The position numbers and the translations under genes were made by a program. Below are positions 44,533-53,179 of a stretch of 64,000 bases of DNA, in pieces. Where the stretch lies: the NCBI GenBank assembly GCA_964530005.1, contig CAZGZD010000001.1, forward strand, positions 1 through 64,000, written 5' to 3'. Within the stretch, counting starts at the first letter, position 1. Every line of letters starts with the position of its first letter. Under the pieces are notes generated by a model. It was not told the origin of the DNA. It was given only the letters and a program-made list of their open reading frames with translations, and did no database searches. Source of the DNA: CAZGZD01 sp964530005. Lineage in GTDB: Bacteria; Patescibacteriota; Microgenomatia; UBA1406; GWC2-37-13.

Positions 44533-45246
44533 ATGTCTTTACCACCAAAAGAGGGACCTAAAATACCTCCTATAGCCCCCGGCACTGTTGATCGTCCTAT
44601 AAGTAAGCCTGCAGCACCACCTGATCTTGAAGCAGTAAGACTTGCTGGTGGCATTAATCAAGCTCTTGATAGTCAATCTACAGTTGATCCAGATAGTCTT
44701 ATTTCTGGTGTAGCAGACTCTACTGCAACGCGGGTAGATACAGGAAGTACTAAAAGTCCGACTTCTGGTGACGAAGAATTTCTCAAAAACGGCGATATTC
44801 TAAATTACAACCCATTTAATCGATTAGATCGGGGTTTTCAAGACCTTCAACAGTTCGATAGAAAACACAGACAATTAATAGAGGAAATGACAAGTCGGGG
44901 TGAACCAATAGATCCCGCATTTGAGGAAAGACAGAATCTCATCAGGGCCCAATTTGTAGCTGCGCTTGAAGTAGCAAGGAAAGAGGCGCCATCACCCCTT
45001 ATTGAATCAGACCAAATTCCGTCTAGATTTGACTCAATAAGATTTGATCTTATTGGAGGAAATTGGTTCATAAAAGGAGATATGAGAGAGGTCGCAACCG
45101 CAATCTTAAGATATTCAGGAGATCAAATAAGATTTGAGCCAAACTCTGGTCCAGAAGGTGGAATTAAAGTCGTTGGTCAAAATCCAGGTGATGTAGCTGA
45201 TATGGCTGGTGACCTTGCAAGACTAACTCTTCTATCTAAAGAGTAA
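44533..45246 (+). CDS. uncharacterised protein with proline-rich leader and DPD module
   Basis: A 237-residue soluble protein. The first 30 residues are proline-rich (MSLPPKEGPKIPPIAPG). Near residue 52 lies VDPDSLISGVAD, which matches the DP-x-x-x-I-x-x-L motif in the same position of three other proteins at 45.7-49.9 kb. A low-complexity linker leads to a C-terminal domain (NWFIKGDMREVATAILRYSG, KVVGQNPGDVADMAGDLARL) that I cannot name. Start chosen from the promoter. Neighbourhood suggests a link to the VirD4-like ATPase, unproven. Confidence 0.6.
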   Translation: MSLPPKEGPKIPPIAPGTVDRPISKPAAPPDLEAVRLAGGINQALDSQSTVDPDSLISGVADSTATRVDTGSTKSPTSGDEEFLKNGDILNYNPFNRLDRGFQDLQQFDRKHRQLIEEMTSRGEPIDPAFEERQNLIRAQFVAALEVARKEAPSPLIESDQIPSRFDSIRFDLIGGNWFIKGDMREVATAILRYSGDQIRFEPNSGPEGGIKVVGQNPGDVADMAGDLARLTLLSKE

Positions 45247-45324
45247 GCAGCCTGTAGCTCCAGCAGAAACCCCTTGAGGATATTTATCTAAAAGATGTAG
45301 AGCTTTTTCCTTTATCTCACTTCA

Positions 45325-45354
45325 TTGACAACTCTACAAAACTACACTTATAAT
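45325..45354 (+). promoter_or_regulatory. consensus promoter of the 45360 operon
   Basis: TTGACA (45325-45330) and TATAAT (45349-45354) are both perfect and 18 bases apart. The ATG begins 5 bases after the -10, so the transcript should start at or next to the start codon. Confidence 0.8.
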
Positions 45355-45359
45355 GAATA

Positions 45360-45686
45360 ATGATGGCAATAACTGATGAATATATAAAGCAAATAAAGGT
45401 TGATTTTCTTCATCAGCTATCCGAACTTTTACGGACTGGGAATATGCCACTTGAGAATGCACGTGATATCTGCCGACAATTTAAGACATACAATCCATTC
45501 ACGACATTTGAAGATCTCAAAACCAAAATCAAAGCATTCACTCAAAAATATACTGAATTTGGCAAGATGTATACTAAGATTCTACGAGATGAGGAAAAGT
45601 ATCGCACAAGTACTGTGCTTACTAAGATGCAGAGCCTCATCGGCACTGGCAATATAGATCAAGCATTACAAGTAGCCAAAACATAA
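45360..45686 (+). CDS. small uncharacterised helical protein
   Basis: A 108-residue, charged, probably all-helical protein (MMAITDEYIKQIKVDFLHQL, then NARDICRQFKTYNPF, then LRDEEKYRTSTVLTKM) with no membrane helix and one cysteine. I do not recognise a family. It has a perfect promoter and is followed after 3 bases by the 45690 gene, so both are one operon. A structural or adaptor role for the next protein is a guess. Confidence 0.65.
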   Translation: MMAITDEYIKQIKVDFLHQLSELLRTGNMPLENARDICRQFKTYNPFTTFEDLKTKIKAFTQKYTEFGKMYTKILRDEEKYRTSTVLTKMQSLIGTGNIDQALQVAKT

Positions 45687-45689
45687 TTT

Positions 45690-46793
45690 ATGTCATCTAT
45701 CATTGCGGCTCGACCAGGCATTGACACCCCTCCAGGAGCAGGTGTACCAAAGGAAGGAGCCCCCCCACCCCCAATTGGAGGTCCAAGGCCGGAGAGTACG
45801 CCTCCCACTGCGTCTGATTTTGGTGTTGAGACGACTCGAACCCCTGCTGAACGGGCTAAAGACCAAGTAAAAGTAGCAGATGCAATTCTAGATGCTGTAA
45901 GAGATGACCCTAGTGGTGTGATTGATGTTTTGGCACATGGAGGAGCAACACCGATTAGTACTGAAGGTGTCAGTACAAAACCTGATACAAGAAAAGTGGC
46001 TGATCTTGAGACAGAACGTGCTGAAATTGCAAAAAGATACAAAGATGGAAAACACACAGCTGATGACATATTTAGATTATCAGAAATTGATTCAGAGATT
46101 AAAGTTGCAAATAGTGCAGATGAATCTCGACCAGCTGCTACAGACGAATCTACTCGATCAACACCTGCAGAAACCACAACGGCAGAACGAACCTCTCCAT
46201 TATCGGAACTAAATAAAAGAATAGATGAGCTAACCGACAAAAAAAAGCTCACACCGGATGAAAAAACAGAACTAACTCAACTGGTTGCAGTCAAAGGAGA
46301 ATATCAAAAAAGCATGTCGAATGAATTTATGGGTGCTTTAAAAAACTTAGGAGTAAATGGCTTAACCGAGCTCTCTATTGATCTTGTCAGATATTATATA
46401 ACTCAGTATCCAGCAGGCTCAAAAGAACGCGTCGCTATGGAGCAAGCTCTCTCTACACTCAATCAAAAAAAAGCCATACAAGAAGCGGCCGGTACATATA
46501 CCATATCAGATGAGGAAAAAGCCGCCTTACTCAAAGCAAAGGCTGACTATAACGAACTTGATGATAGCCAACGAGGTTCTTGGGCGGCATTTTTACTTGC
46601 TAATCAAGAAAAACAGTATAAAGATGGATCGAATGAACAAAAAACTCTGCACAGAGCCACCAGTATTCTTGAAAATAAAAAAAGTCACAGGATGGCTAAA
46701 GCTCTTGGAGTTTTGGGCCTTGCTGGTATTCTTGTAGCACTAATTGCTCGAATGGCAAATAAAGCAAACTCTGGTGGTCAACAACAGGGTTAG
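45690..46793 (+). CDS. C-terminally membrane-anchored protein with DPD-type module
   Basis: A 367-residue protein. The leader is rich in Pro and Gly up to about residue 45. Near residue 73, DDPSGVIDVLAHGG matches the shared motif of its neighbours. Long charged coiled-coil-like stretches follow (ELNKRIDELTDKKKL and others). A single helix close to the C-terminus (ALGVLGLAGILVALIARM) with a short polar tail indicates a tail anchor. It begins 3 bases after the 45360 stop. Function unknown; it may present the leader or coiled coils at the membrane. Confidence 0.6.
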   Translation: MSSIIAARPGIDTPPGAGVPKEGAPPPPIGGPRPESTPPTASDFGVETTRTPAERAKDQVKVADAILDAVRDDPSGVIDVLAHGGATPISTEGVSTKPDTRKVADLETERAEIAKRYKDGKHTADDIFRLSEIDSEIKVANSADESRPAATDESTRSTPAETTTAERTSPLSELNKRIDELTDKKKLTPDEKTELTQLVAVKGEYQKSMSNEFMGALKNLGVNGLTELSIDLVRYYITQYPAGSKERVAMEQALSTLNQKKAIQEAAGTYTISDEEKAALLKAKADYNELDDSQRGSWAAFLLANQEKQYKDGSNEQKTLHRATSILENKKSHRMAKALGVLGLAGILVALIARMANKANSGGQQQG

Positions 46794-46811
46794 TGTGAGA
46801 AGACTTACACT
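46792..46811. terminator. hairpin between convergent genes
   Basis: AGTGTGAG-AAGA-CTTACACT forms an 8-bp stem (one wobble) with a four-base loop exactly between the 45690 and 46811 genes. There is no long T run, so it is a candidate bidirectional terminator only. Confidence 0.35.
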
Positions 46812-47077
46812 CAAAGATCTTTCTTCCTCTTCCTATCCTTGATATTTTTAAGTGCGCTGGCGAGGATCGCGGAGACGAAAGTCACAAGCACTGGCGACTG
46901 CTTCCCTACCCACCCACTCGCGCGGGATACCGCGTCGAATCCGTCCTTAAAACGATTTACCTGCCGCTTAAATCTTAGATAATACGCAATAAAGACCCAC
47001 AAGATAGCAAACACAATGATGATTGATATCGTGAAGTAGACAATGCCAAGTATGAGAAAGATATTCTGAACATCCAT
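46811..47077 (-). CDS. small membrane protein
   Basis: An 88-residue protein with one N-terminal transmembrane helix (IVYFTISIIIVFAILWVFIAYYL), an amphipathic middle and a basic end KNIKDRKRKKDL. It resembles DUF948-like small membrane proteins that accompany YtxH proteins. It follows the YtxH gene by 18 bases on the same strand, so both are probably one envelope-stress-type unit. Function unknown. Confidence 0.65.
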   Translation of the reverse strand: MDVQNIFLILGIVYFTISIIIVFAILWVFIAYYLRFKRQVNRFKDGFDAVSRASGWVGKQSPVLVTFVSAILASALKNIKDRKRKKDL

Positions 47078-47095
47078 AACGTATATTTTAGAAGT

Positions 47096-47536
47096 TTACT
47101 TCTTCTTTGTGGCTTTCTTCGCTACTGAGACTACTCGCTTAGCGTCAGATTGAAGTTGCTTTTTAAGTTTGATGAGCGCAGCTTGTGTGTATTTTGCGTC
47201 TTTCTTGAACGTGGAGACAACATCTGCCACTATTTTTTCATAATTATCTCGTTTTATTGTGCCAGTACCTTTTTTAAACTCTTTGACCCGAGCGTCAACG
47301 TCACTTTTAGCCTTTTTATATAAATCTTTAGCATCGCCAGATACTTTAGATGTGAGTTTTTTGATGTCGCGCTTTATCTCTCCGCTTTTTACCTTTTTCT
47401 CTATCGTTCGAGCCGCATTTTTTATATCCTCACGAGTCTTTTTGCCTGTTTTGGGAGCAAAAAGTATGCCAGCTATCGCGCCGGCTGCTGCACCCAATGC
47501 TACTCCAAGTCCCAATCCTGATTTTTTCTTTGCCAT
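47096..47536 (-). CDS. YtxH-domain protein
   Basis: A 146-residue, very lysine-rich protein. The N-terminus LGLGVALGAAAGAIAGILFAP followed by KTGKKTREDIK is the YtxH signature: a glycine-rich membrane helix and then a helical cytoplasmic tail. Such proteins are stress- or envelope-associated in many bacteria with unknown mechanism. A minus-strand promoter (TTGACT, 18 bases, TAACAT) ends 7 bases before the ATG. Confidence 0.8.
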   Translation of the reverse strand: MAKKKSGLGLGVALGAAAGAIAGILFAPKTGKKTREDIKNAARTIEKKVKSGEIKRDIKKLTSKVSGDAKDLYKKAKSDVDARVKEFKKGTGTIKRDNYEKIVADVVSTFKKDAKYTQAALIKLKKQLQSDAKRVVSVAKKATKKK

Positions 47537-47543
47537 AAGTTCT

Positions 47544-47573
47544 ATGTTAACAGTAGCTACTGGGGTAAGTCAA
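47544..47573 (-). promoter_or_regulatory. promoter of the ytxH-like gene
   Basis: On the minus strand TTGACT (47568-47573), an 18-base spacer and TAACAT (47544-47549), followed after 7 bases by the ATG. Confidence 0.55.
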
Positions 47574-47653
47574 GTTCAATTTAAAGCAACTTACTTTTCA
47601 ACCAAACCTTTCTATAAACTTATAGACTACTATTACAAGCCATATACATCAAC

Positions 47654-48874
47654 CTATGCTTGTGTAAGTTGGCGCTCAACAACAGTCATCCCAAACTCTT
47701 TCGCTTTACTCCTAACTGTTTGCATTATATTGCCAATTGTTTCGTCTGATATTCCCAATTCTCGTCCACTTGAATAAGCCTCATTAAGCTGAAAATCTGG
47801 TTCTTCCGGATTCTCGTTGAGCGTTCTACGAAGTGCAGCTGTAAAACGATCTATATTAGCAGTTGCACTCTTCATTTTACCCTCATCTCTACTTTTAAGT
47901 GCACTTGACGCCGCCTCTCGCAACGCTTTCTTAAGAGGATCCCCACCCAATACCATCGAACTTAAGTGATCATCTTGGATATCATGACCATAATATCCTA
48001 TTTCGCCAACTGACACAGGATACTGACCCTCGGCAAAAGCCTGAAGGTAATCTGAATACTCCAACTTTCCTTTTTCCACCTCACCTCGTCGACCTGTAAG
48101 TAGCTTTATTTTTACTCCCAATTTTGCCGCAGCTTTTTTAATTGTTTCAGGAGTGGGGACACCCACAATACGATATCCGTAATCAAATCCATCAATTACA
48201 ACATGCTTTATTGCATACCCCAATTTTCCCATGAGAATATGAGCATCGCCTGTGTGCAAATTTATAGATGCTCCATAAAATGCATCAATGTTTATTGACA
48301 TTCCATCCGGTGTAGCGGTTGCGATTATTTTTCTCTCCGAATTACTTCCACGATCTTTTATCACAAATTCTCCCTCTGGTATCTTGTCTAATGCTTGAGG
48401 GATCAGCATTGCCCGTTGTAAAAATACCTCAGCTTCTAAACCCTGCGCATCAGGCGAACCAATCGGATCAATCCCTTCAGGCAAATCAGTTTCATATACC
48501 TTGTCGCCGATCATTATCTCTCGATTTATCTTCTCAGTCTGAGATTCTACTGTCGAAAAATCAGCGGGCTTCCTTGTTGTAGCTTCTTGTAACGCGACTT
48601 CTGCGGCCTCAGTATCTGGGGCTTTTGCCATATTAGACGGCGATGCTTCCAGACCCTCCTCGGGTGTGGGAGTCCGCACCTCAACTGGTTGACCTTCGCC
48701 TGCTAATATATCTATTACAGCATCTGGATCATGCTCTCCCCGCTTAAGTAGCCGATCTGCCAACATTCTCAAACGTCCTCGAATACCTGGAGATTGTTCA
48801 GTAGATGGTGGTGCTGGCTCGCGGGTAGGAAGTGGTGCAGTTTCTGATCGTGGAATTACAGGTACTTCTGGCAT
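47654..48874 (-). CDS. uncharacterised protein with MPE leader and DPDA module
   Basis: A 406-residue protein, start MPEVPVIPRS. A proline-rich leader (to residue 30) is followed by a basic helix RGRLRMLADRLLKRG and DPDAVIDILAGEG (DP at 49-50). The neighbour at 48958 has the same order with about 40 percent identity over this part. The C-terminal 270 residues are a soluble domain I cannot name (AFYGASINLHTGDAHILMG, GYYGHDIQDDHLSSMVLGG). The upstream region also resembles that of the neighbour, so the pair arose by duplication of the leader with a different C-terminal domain. Confidence 0.6.
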   Translation of the reverse strand: MPEVPVIPRSETAPLPTREPAPPSTEQSPGIRGRLRMLADRLLKRGEHDPDAVIDILAGEGQPVEVRTPTPEEGLEASPSNMAKAPDTEAAEVALQEATTRKPADFSTVESQTEKINREIMIGDKVYETDLPEGIDPIGSPDAQGLEAEVFLQRAMLIPQALDKIPEGEFVIKDRGSNSERKIIATATPDGMSINIDAFYGASINLHTGDAHILMGKLGYAIKHVVIDGFDYGYRIVGVPTPETIKKAAAKLGVKIKLLTGRRGEVEKGKLEYSDYLQAFAEGQYPVSVGEIGYYGHDIQDDHLSSMVLGGDPLKKALREAASSALKSRDEGKMKSATANIDRFTAALRRTLNENPEEPDFQLNEAYSSGRELGISDETIGNIMQTVRSKAKEFGMTVVERQLTQA

Positions 48875-48957
48875 GGGTTGATTTGGGGTAACTGAGGAAC
48901 CTAGACTTAATTATGAAGAAGCTGGGAAGGTTAGTCAACCTGAATTTTATAATCCAG

Positions 48958-49863
48958 CTATACTGGTCCAACCAGTTGCGCTGGAGAATTGCGGTATTTG
49001 GTTTTGGTATTCGTCTCGAACATATGCCATGCAGAGTGACCAGGCTTATTCTTTGCAGCTGACTTAAATACAAACACATCTCCCACTCCACCTGTTTCTT
49101 CATGCCAGGTTGGACTGATAAATCGGGTATCTACCTTTTCTTCAACAAGACCCTCTAAGATAGCTTTACCTAAATCTGTGTATTTTAGTGTAGTTAGAGA
49201 TTCATCTTCGCCTGGATTTGCAAAGGTTGCTTTGAACTCACCTTCAGTCGTCGTATGAATATTTACCAACCCCTCCCCATCTTGCAACAAAAATGCTAGA
49301 GACGAACTATCTCTATGCCAGCCTAAATCATTTTTCGTACCCCGAACCCTCACATTTGCAGCCTCTTTATGGCTTTTAATTACCCGACTATCATCCTGAG
49401 CCTGTAGGTGCCTGATAATAAACTTTCGAACAGCCTCCACCTTCTGCTCTGGAGTCATTGACGCATAATCTTCTCCTTCATCAAGTTGCAGCTTGGAACC
49501 ATCAATCTTAAAACCAGGTATTTCATCAGCTTTCAATTTTAGCAATGCCTGATCAAGCTCTTCTCCATTGGTCACCACCTCCATATCTACTCGACGTGCC
49601 TCAACCAATCTGAGGTGCTCTGCACTCTTGTCTGATAGATGTGACTTGTCAAAAGGCTGCGTGTCTGATGTCTTAGCACCTCCTCCTAGCGCTGAGATAG
49701 TAGCATCAGGGTCTTGAGAAGCTCTTAGTCTCAACTTATCTGCAAACTTTCTCCATATTCCTCTTCTTGCAATAGCTTGTTTACCTTGTGGTGATTGCTG
49801 AGTACGATCAACAGTTTTTCTCACAATCTCTTTTGAAGGGTGCGGATGTGGGGCTTCTGGCAT
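48958..49863 (-). CDS. MPE-leader/DPDA-module protein with possible 2-oxoglutarate dioxygenase fold
   Basis: A 301-residue protein started at 49863 (MPEAPHPHPSK), where CATACT ends 6 bases upstream; an ATG six codons earlier is less likely. The leader, the basic helix RGIWRKFADKLRLR and DPDATISALGGG (DP at 51-52) match the 47654 protein. The C-terminal part has LGWHRDSSS near residue 180 and GHSAWHMFE near residue 276, spaced like the HxD and distal His of Fe(II)/2-oxoglutarate oxygenases. That fold call is tentative. Confidence 0.55.
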   Translation of the reverse strand: MPEAPHPHPSKEIVRKTVDRTQQSPQGKQAIARRGIWRKFADKLRLRASQDPDATISALGGGAKTSDTQPFDKSHLSDKSAEHLRLVEARRVDMEVVTNGEELDQALLKLKADEIPGFKIDGSKLQLDEGEDYASMTPEQKVEAVRKFIIRHLQAQDDSRVIKSHKEAANVRVRGTKNDLGWHRDSSSLAFLLQDGEGLVNIHTTTEGEFKATFANPGEDESLTTLKYTDLGKAILEGLVEEKVDTRFISPTWHEETGGVGDVFVFKSAAKNKPGHSAWHMFETNTKTKYRNSPAQLVGPV

Positions 49864-49894
49864 AGACTTAGTATGAAGCAAGCTAAACTAAGAA

Positions 49895-50671
49895 TCAAAT
49901 CTTTATATCTTTATACTTAAGAACCCAGACCTTCACATATATCACCCAGAAACGGATGGCGGAAAAGAGTGCAAACACAAATCCAGGGAATCCATCCACA
50001 TACCCCGAGTGGCGAAAATATGCCTTGAGGAACCAATGGATAGGCTTAATCACGAAGTAAATGAAGCCATTGGGCTTTATGTCTTTTTTGACGAGAAGTG
50101 CGGCCTCACTGGTCGTGTACCGATCCCAACGAAGTAGATATCTTGAGAAGTCTGGGTCCGCATAGTGAAGAATATCGCTTGTGAGATGACCGACTTCGCC
50201 CTTCACCTCTACATTCTCATGCACATCGCGACATGGGAAGTGCGCCACTCCGCGCCTGTAGAGCCGGATTGTATAGTCTGGATACTGCCCACCCTTGCTA
50301 AGAAATCTATTGAGGAATAAATTCCGTCGTGGAATCCAATAGGCTACAGCATCTCCTTCTTTATACCCACCTATTATCTTCTGAATTTCAGCGCTTAGCT
50401 CATCGGTCAGCGCCTCGTCGGCATCAAGCTGCAAGATCCACTCGCCGCGCGCTGCATCTATGGCTTTTTGCTTGTTAATATGGAACATCGCCGGATTATC
50501 TGTGCGGATGACCTTCACCTTTGACCCATAACCTTCAGCAACTTTGATCGTATTATCCTCAGATTCCCCGTCAACAATAATTACCTCACTCACAATATCT
50601 ATGGCCGAGTCAAGCGGATAATGCAAGTTTTTTTCTTCGTTGTGGACGGCAATACAGAGCGTAAGCTTCAT
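49895..50671 (-). CDS. family 2 glycosyltransferase (WaaE-like)
   Basis: A 258-residue GT-A enzyme: LCIAVHNEEKNL, EVIIVDGESEDNT, NKQKAIDAARGEWILQLDADEALT (split here by its DxD at LDADEA) and PDYTIRLYRRG are characteristic of the WaaE/KdtX-like branch that adds sugars to surface glycans. A C-terminal amphipathic or membrane-associated helix is present (FVFALFSAIRFWVIYVK). TATACT (50678-50683) ends 6 bases before the ATG. Confidence 0.85.
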   Translation of the reverse strand: MKLTLCIAVHNEEKNLHYPLDSAIDIVSEVIIVDGESEDNTIKVAEGYGSKVKVIRTDNPAMFHINKQKAIDAARGEWILQLDADEALTDELSAEIQKIIGGYKEGDAVAYWIPRRNLFLNRFLSKGGQYPDYTIRLYRRGVAHFPCRDVHENVEVKGEVGHLTSDILHYADPDFSRYLLRWDRYTTSEAALLVKKDIKPNGFIYFVIKPIHWFLKAYFRHSGYVDGFPGFVFALFSAIRFWVIYVKVWVLKYKDIKI

Positions 50672-50701
50672 GTGAATAGTATAGCAGCAATCGAGATAGT
50701 T

Positions 50702-51715
50702 CTAAAGATGTCCCTGCTGCTGAGTATTAGTACCGGTTGGAGATATAGAAGGTGTCCCTGTGCCAGCTGCTGGCGTTGCTTCGGAGACAGTGATATCGAG
50801 CTTATTTGAGTCAGGAGATGGCTTTGCGCAACTCATACCTTTGAGCCACACCTTGTAGTTGTGACCAGCTTCAAATCCTGCATATGTCGTTTGCTTCATT
50901 CCTGCTACCCCAACTTGCGCTTGAGTAATCCGGCTACCATCTACAAGCCTGTTCAAGCCCTTACCATCTGGAACTAAGCACTTGTCACCAGCATTAAGAT
51001 CATTACAGCTCCCGCTCCATGGATTGGCTTTGTCGTCTATAAATATGATTGCTCCGTCCTGCTTTGGAGCCAACTGAAATTTGATTACGCGATTACCAGG
51101 GCGTACTACATCATCATCTCCACGAGTGGAACGCCAAGTAAGATTGGGAGCATGGCTTGCTGCATCATTGCACGCTTGTGCATATCCTGCTGCATCACGC
51201 CACTCTTGCTGTTTTTTAAGCTCTACCGCATACGCATATGCTCTCTGCCACTCTGCTCGAACTCGCGCTTCCTCTGCTGCTCGCGCGGCTGCGGCTGCGG
51301 CTGCTGAATTGTTGGAACTGTTGGAGCTGGCAGGTTGTCTGCCTGCTGCGCAAGCAGCAAAACAATTATTTAGAGCGCTTCCACAGGCTGCTCGCTCGGG
51401 AGCGTCTACAGAAGTTCTGTTATGAGTCCTTGCGTATTCAATACATGCTTGCCAACCACTTAGACATCTATTTTGGCAGCCAGGCTCAAAAGCCTTCGAT
51501 TTATTCGTCTGCACTTTCTGTGTGGCGACAAATCCAACACCAACCATCAACAAGGCGAATACGGCTAGAAGTATTTTTGATCTTGGACTTTGATAAATGC
51601 GCACCAAAACATTCTTTTTCTTTGGTGATGCATCATCTGCAAGGGGTTGAGGTACAAAATCTGAAGCAATGTCATCTGCTTGTGGAGTTGAGGATTGGGA
51701 TTGATCGTCACTCAT
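50702..51715 (-). CDS. surface protein with N-terminal anchor, Cys-rich and IDD/CN-LN-GD domains
   Basis: A 337-residue protein. An acidic cytoplasmic N-terminus precedes a transmembrane helix (ILLAVFALLMVGVGFVA) ending TQKVQTNKSKA, the juxtamembrane motif shared by two other proteins here. Then follow a Cys-rich part, a run of alanines with coiled-coil character, and a domain with FIDDKANPWSGSCNDLNAG and KCLVPDGKG that is clearly homologous to the C-terminus of the 54461 protein. The tail is Thr/Pro-rich. Promoter TTGACA, 18 bases, TATATT is 14 bases upstream of the ATG. Confidence 0.65.
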   Translation of the reverse strand: MSDDQSQSSTPQADDIASDFVPQPLADDASPKKKNVLVRIYQSPRSKILLAVFALLMVGVGFVATQKVQTNKSKAFEPGCQNRCLSGWQACIEYARTHNRTSVDAPERAACGSALNNCFAACAAGRQPASSNSSNNSAAAAAAARAAEEARVRAEWQRAYAYAVELKKQQEWRDAAGYAQACNDAASHAPNLTWRSTRGDDDVVRPGNRVIKFQLAPKQDGAIIFIDDKANPWSGSCNDLNAGDKCLVPDGKGLNRLVDGSRITQAQVGVAGMKQTTYAGFEAGHNYKVWLKGMSCAKPSPDSNKLDITVSEATPAAGTGTPSISPTGTNTQQQGHL

Positions 51716-51729
51716 ATTTAATTAATGTA

Positions 51730-51759
51730 AATATACAACGCGTAAAATGTTAATGTCAA
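51730..51759 (-). promoter_or_regulatory. promoter of the 50702 gene
   Basis: On the minus strand TTGACA (51754-51759), 18-base spacer, TATATT (51730-51735). It diverges from the dsbB -10 at 51795-51800. Confidence 0.65.
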
Positions 51760-51806
51760 ACGCAAATAATATGCCCTTGCCCTCGCAGTTTAGGTATAAT
51801 ATCCCC

Positions 51807-52340
51807 ATGGTCCATACGATGAGTATTATATTCGCAATTCTTGCGATTCTAAGCTTCGCATTTGTCGCGACGACTATTGCCAGTGCCCTGAGCCAGAGAT
51901 TCCTCAAATGCAAATGCTATACAAAATTAAAAGCACGCATTCAACCATTTGCATACGAATTCGCATTCATAGTCGCGCTTGTCGCCACGCTTGGTAGCCT
52001 ATTTTACTCGGATATTGCGCATTTCACCCCATGCAAGCTGTGCTGGTATCAACGAATCCTCATGTACCCACAGTCTCTGCTTCTGTACATAGCACTCATA
52101 CGCCGCGAGCGATTCCTCAGTCCATACCTAAAGATCATATCGGCCATCGGATTTGTGATCGCGAGCTACCACACGATCATCCAGTGGATTCCCCAATCGC
52201 CTTTCTTACCATGCTCTAAAGTAGCTGAATGCGGTAAGATATATTCCGCCACATTCGGATTCATCACGATTCCCTTTATGTCGATGTGCGCATTTGCACT
52301 CATCTTCACAATACTCACACTTTCGAAAAAAGATAAATAA
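51807..52340 (+). CDS. dsbB: DsbB/BdbC-like disulfide bond formation protein
   Basis: A four-helix membrane protein that reoxidises DsbA with quinone. The first redox pair is CKLCWYQRILMYPQ and the second is in PCSKVAECGKIYSATFGFITIPFMSM. I start at 51807 (MVHTMSIIF) because TATAAT ends 6 bases upstream; an earlier ATG at 51747 would precede the promoter. The 177-residue length fits the family. It is the natural partner of the DsbA-like protein at 2648 and lies among Cys-rich surface-protein genes. Confidence 0.9.
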   Translation: MVHTMSIIFAILAILSFAFVATTIASALSQRFLKCKCYTKLKARIQPFAYEFAFIVALVATLGSLFYSDIAHFTPCKLCWYQRILMYPQSLLLYIALIRRERFLSPYLKIISAIGFVIASYHTIIQWIPQSPFLPCSKVAECGKIYSATFGFITIPFMSMCAFALIFTILTLSKKDK

Positions 52341-52619
52341 ACTCTTTTGCAACTTTCATCTTAAAAAATCTCTTTTGCTACTTTTGAAGTAGTCTTGCGA
52401 CTTGTGAAAGTAATATAGAGTCTGTTGCCGATAATATTGAAGGGTGTCCCGCGAGCTTCTTTGGGCAATGCGGGAGGGTGGCCCTCAAAATTGAGGCATT
52501 ACAGATTCATATTACGAAACTCGGAGCAAGAACTTTAAAAGTAGGAAGTAAGCTATTAAAATTAAAATCATAATAATTCAATGATTTATCCCCATCCACC
52601 AGTATAATATCTACATATT

Positions 52620-53171
52620 ATGCTCAAAGTCGTACATGTCCCCAATGCTGTGCTTATAAAAAAAGCGGAGCCCGTGGGAAGAATCACAAAAAAAATACGA
52701 AAGATCGTGGCCGACATGGAGGTCGCGCTCGTCAACTATAGCGATCCGCCTGGTGTAGGCCTTGCTGCGCCCCAAGTGGGAATAGCACTTCGGATATTCT
52801 TGGTCAAGCCCACTCCAGATGATCCCACCGAAGTATTCATAAATCCAATAATCCTAAAAAGCGAAGGTGACAAAATGCCCCTCAAAAGACCAAAAAAATC
52901 AAAAAATAAAAAAAAGCGTGGCGAGCTCGAAGGCTGCCTCTCGGTACCCCGAGTCTGGTCGCCGCTTAAACGCCCTCAGAAAGTACAAGTCCAATGGACT
53001 GACCTTGAAGGTCAAATACACACTGAGTGGTTCACCGGATTCCGAGCCGTGATCGTGCAACACGAGACTGATCATATCGACGGGATTCTTTTTACGAGGC
53101 GCGCGCTTGAGCAAGGATCACAACTGTATCGGGAGAAAGACGGAGAGCTTGAGAAGATTGATACTTTATAG
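52620..53171 (+). CDS. def: peptide deformylase
   Basis: Removes the formyl group from nascent proteins. All three motifs are present: GVGLAAPQVGI, EGCLSVP and QHETDHIDGILF (the HExxH metal site). A lysine-rich insert (RPKKSKNKKKRGE) sits just before motif 2, which is unusual. 183 residues is otherwise standard. TATAAT (52603-52608) ends 11 bases before the ATG. Confidence 0.95.
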   Translation: MLKVVHVPNAVLIKKAEPVGRITKKIRKIVADMEVALVNYSDPPGVGLAAPQVGIALRIFLVKPTPDDPTEVFINPIILKSEGDKMPLKRPKKSKNKKKRGELEGCLSVPRVWSPLKRPQKVQVQWTDLEGQIHTEWFTGFRAVIVQHETDHIDGILFTRRALEQGSQLYREKDGELEKIDTL

Positions 53172-53179
53172 AATAGGAG

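Noticed and set aside
45659..46252. Antisense frame over the 45690 gene
   Set aside because: Ser/Val-rich shadow translation of a Pro/Thr/Asp-rich gene; no start signal.
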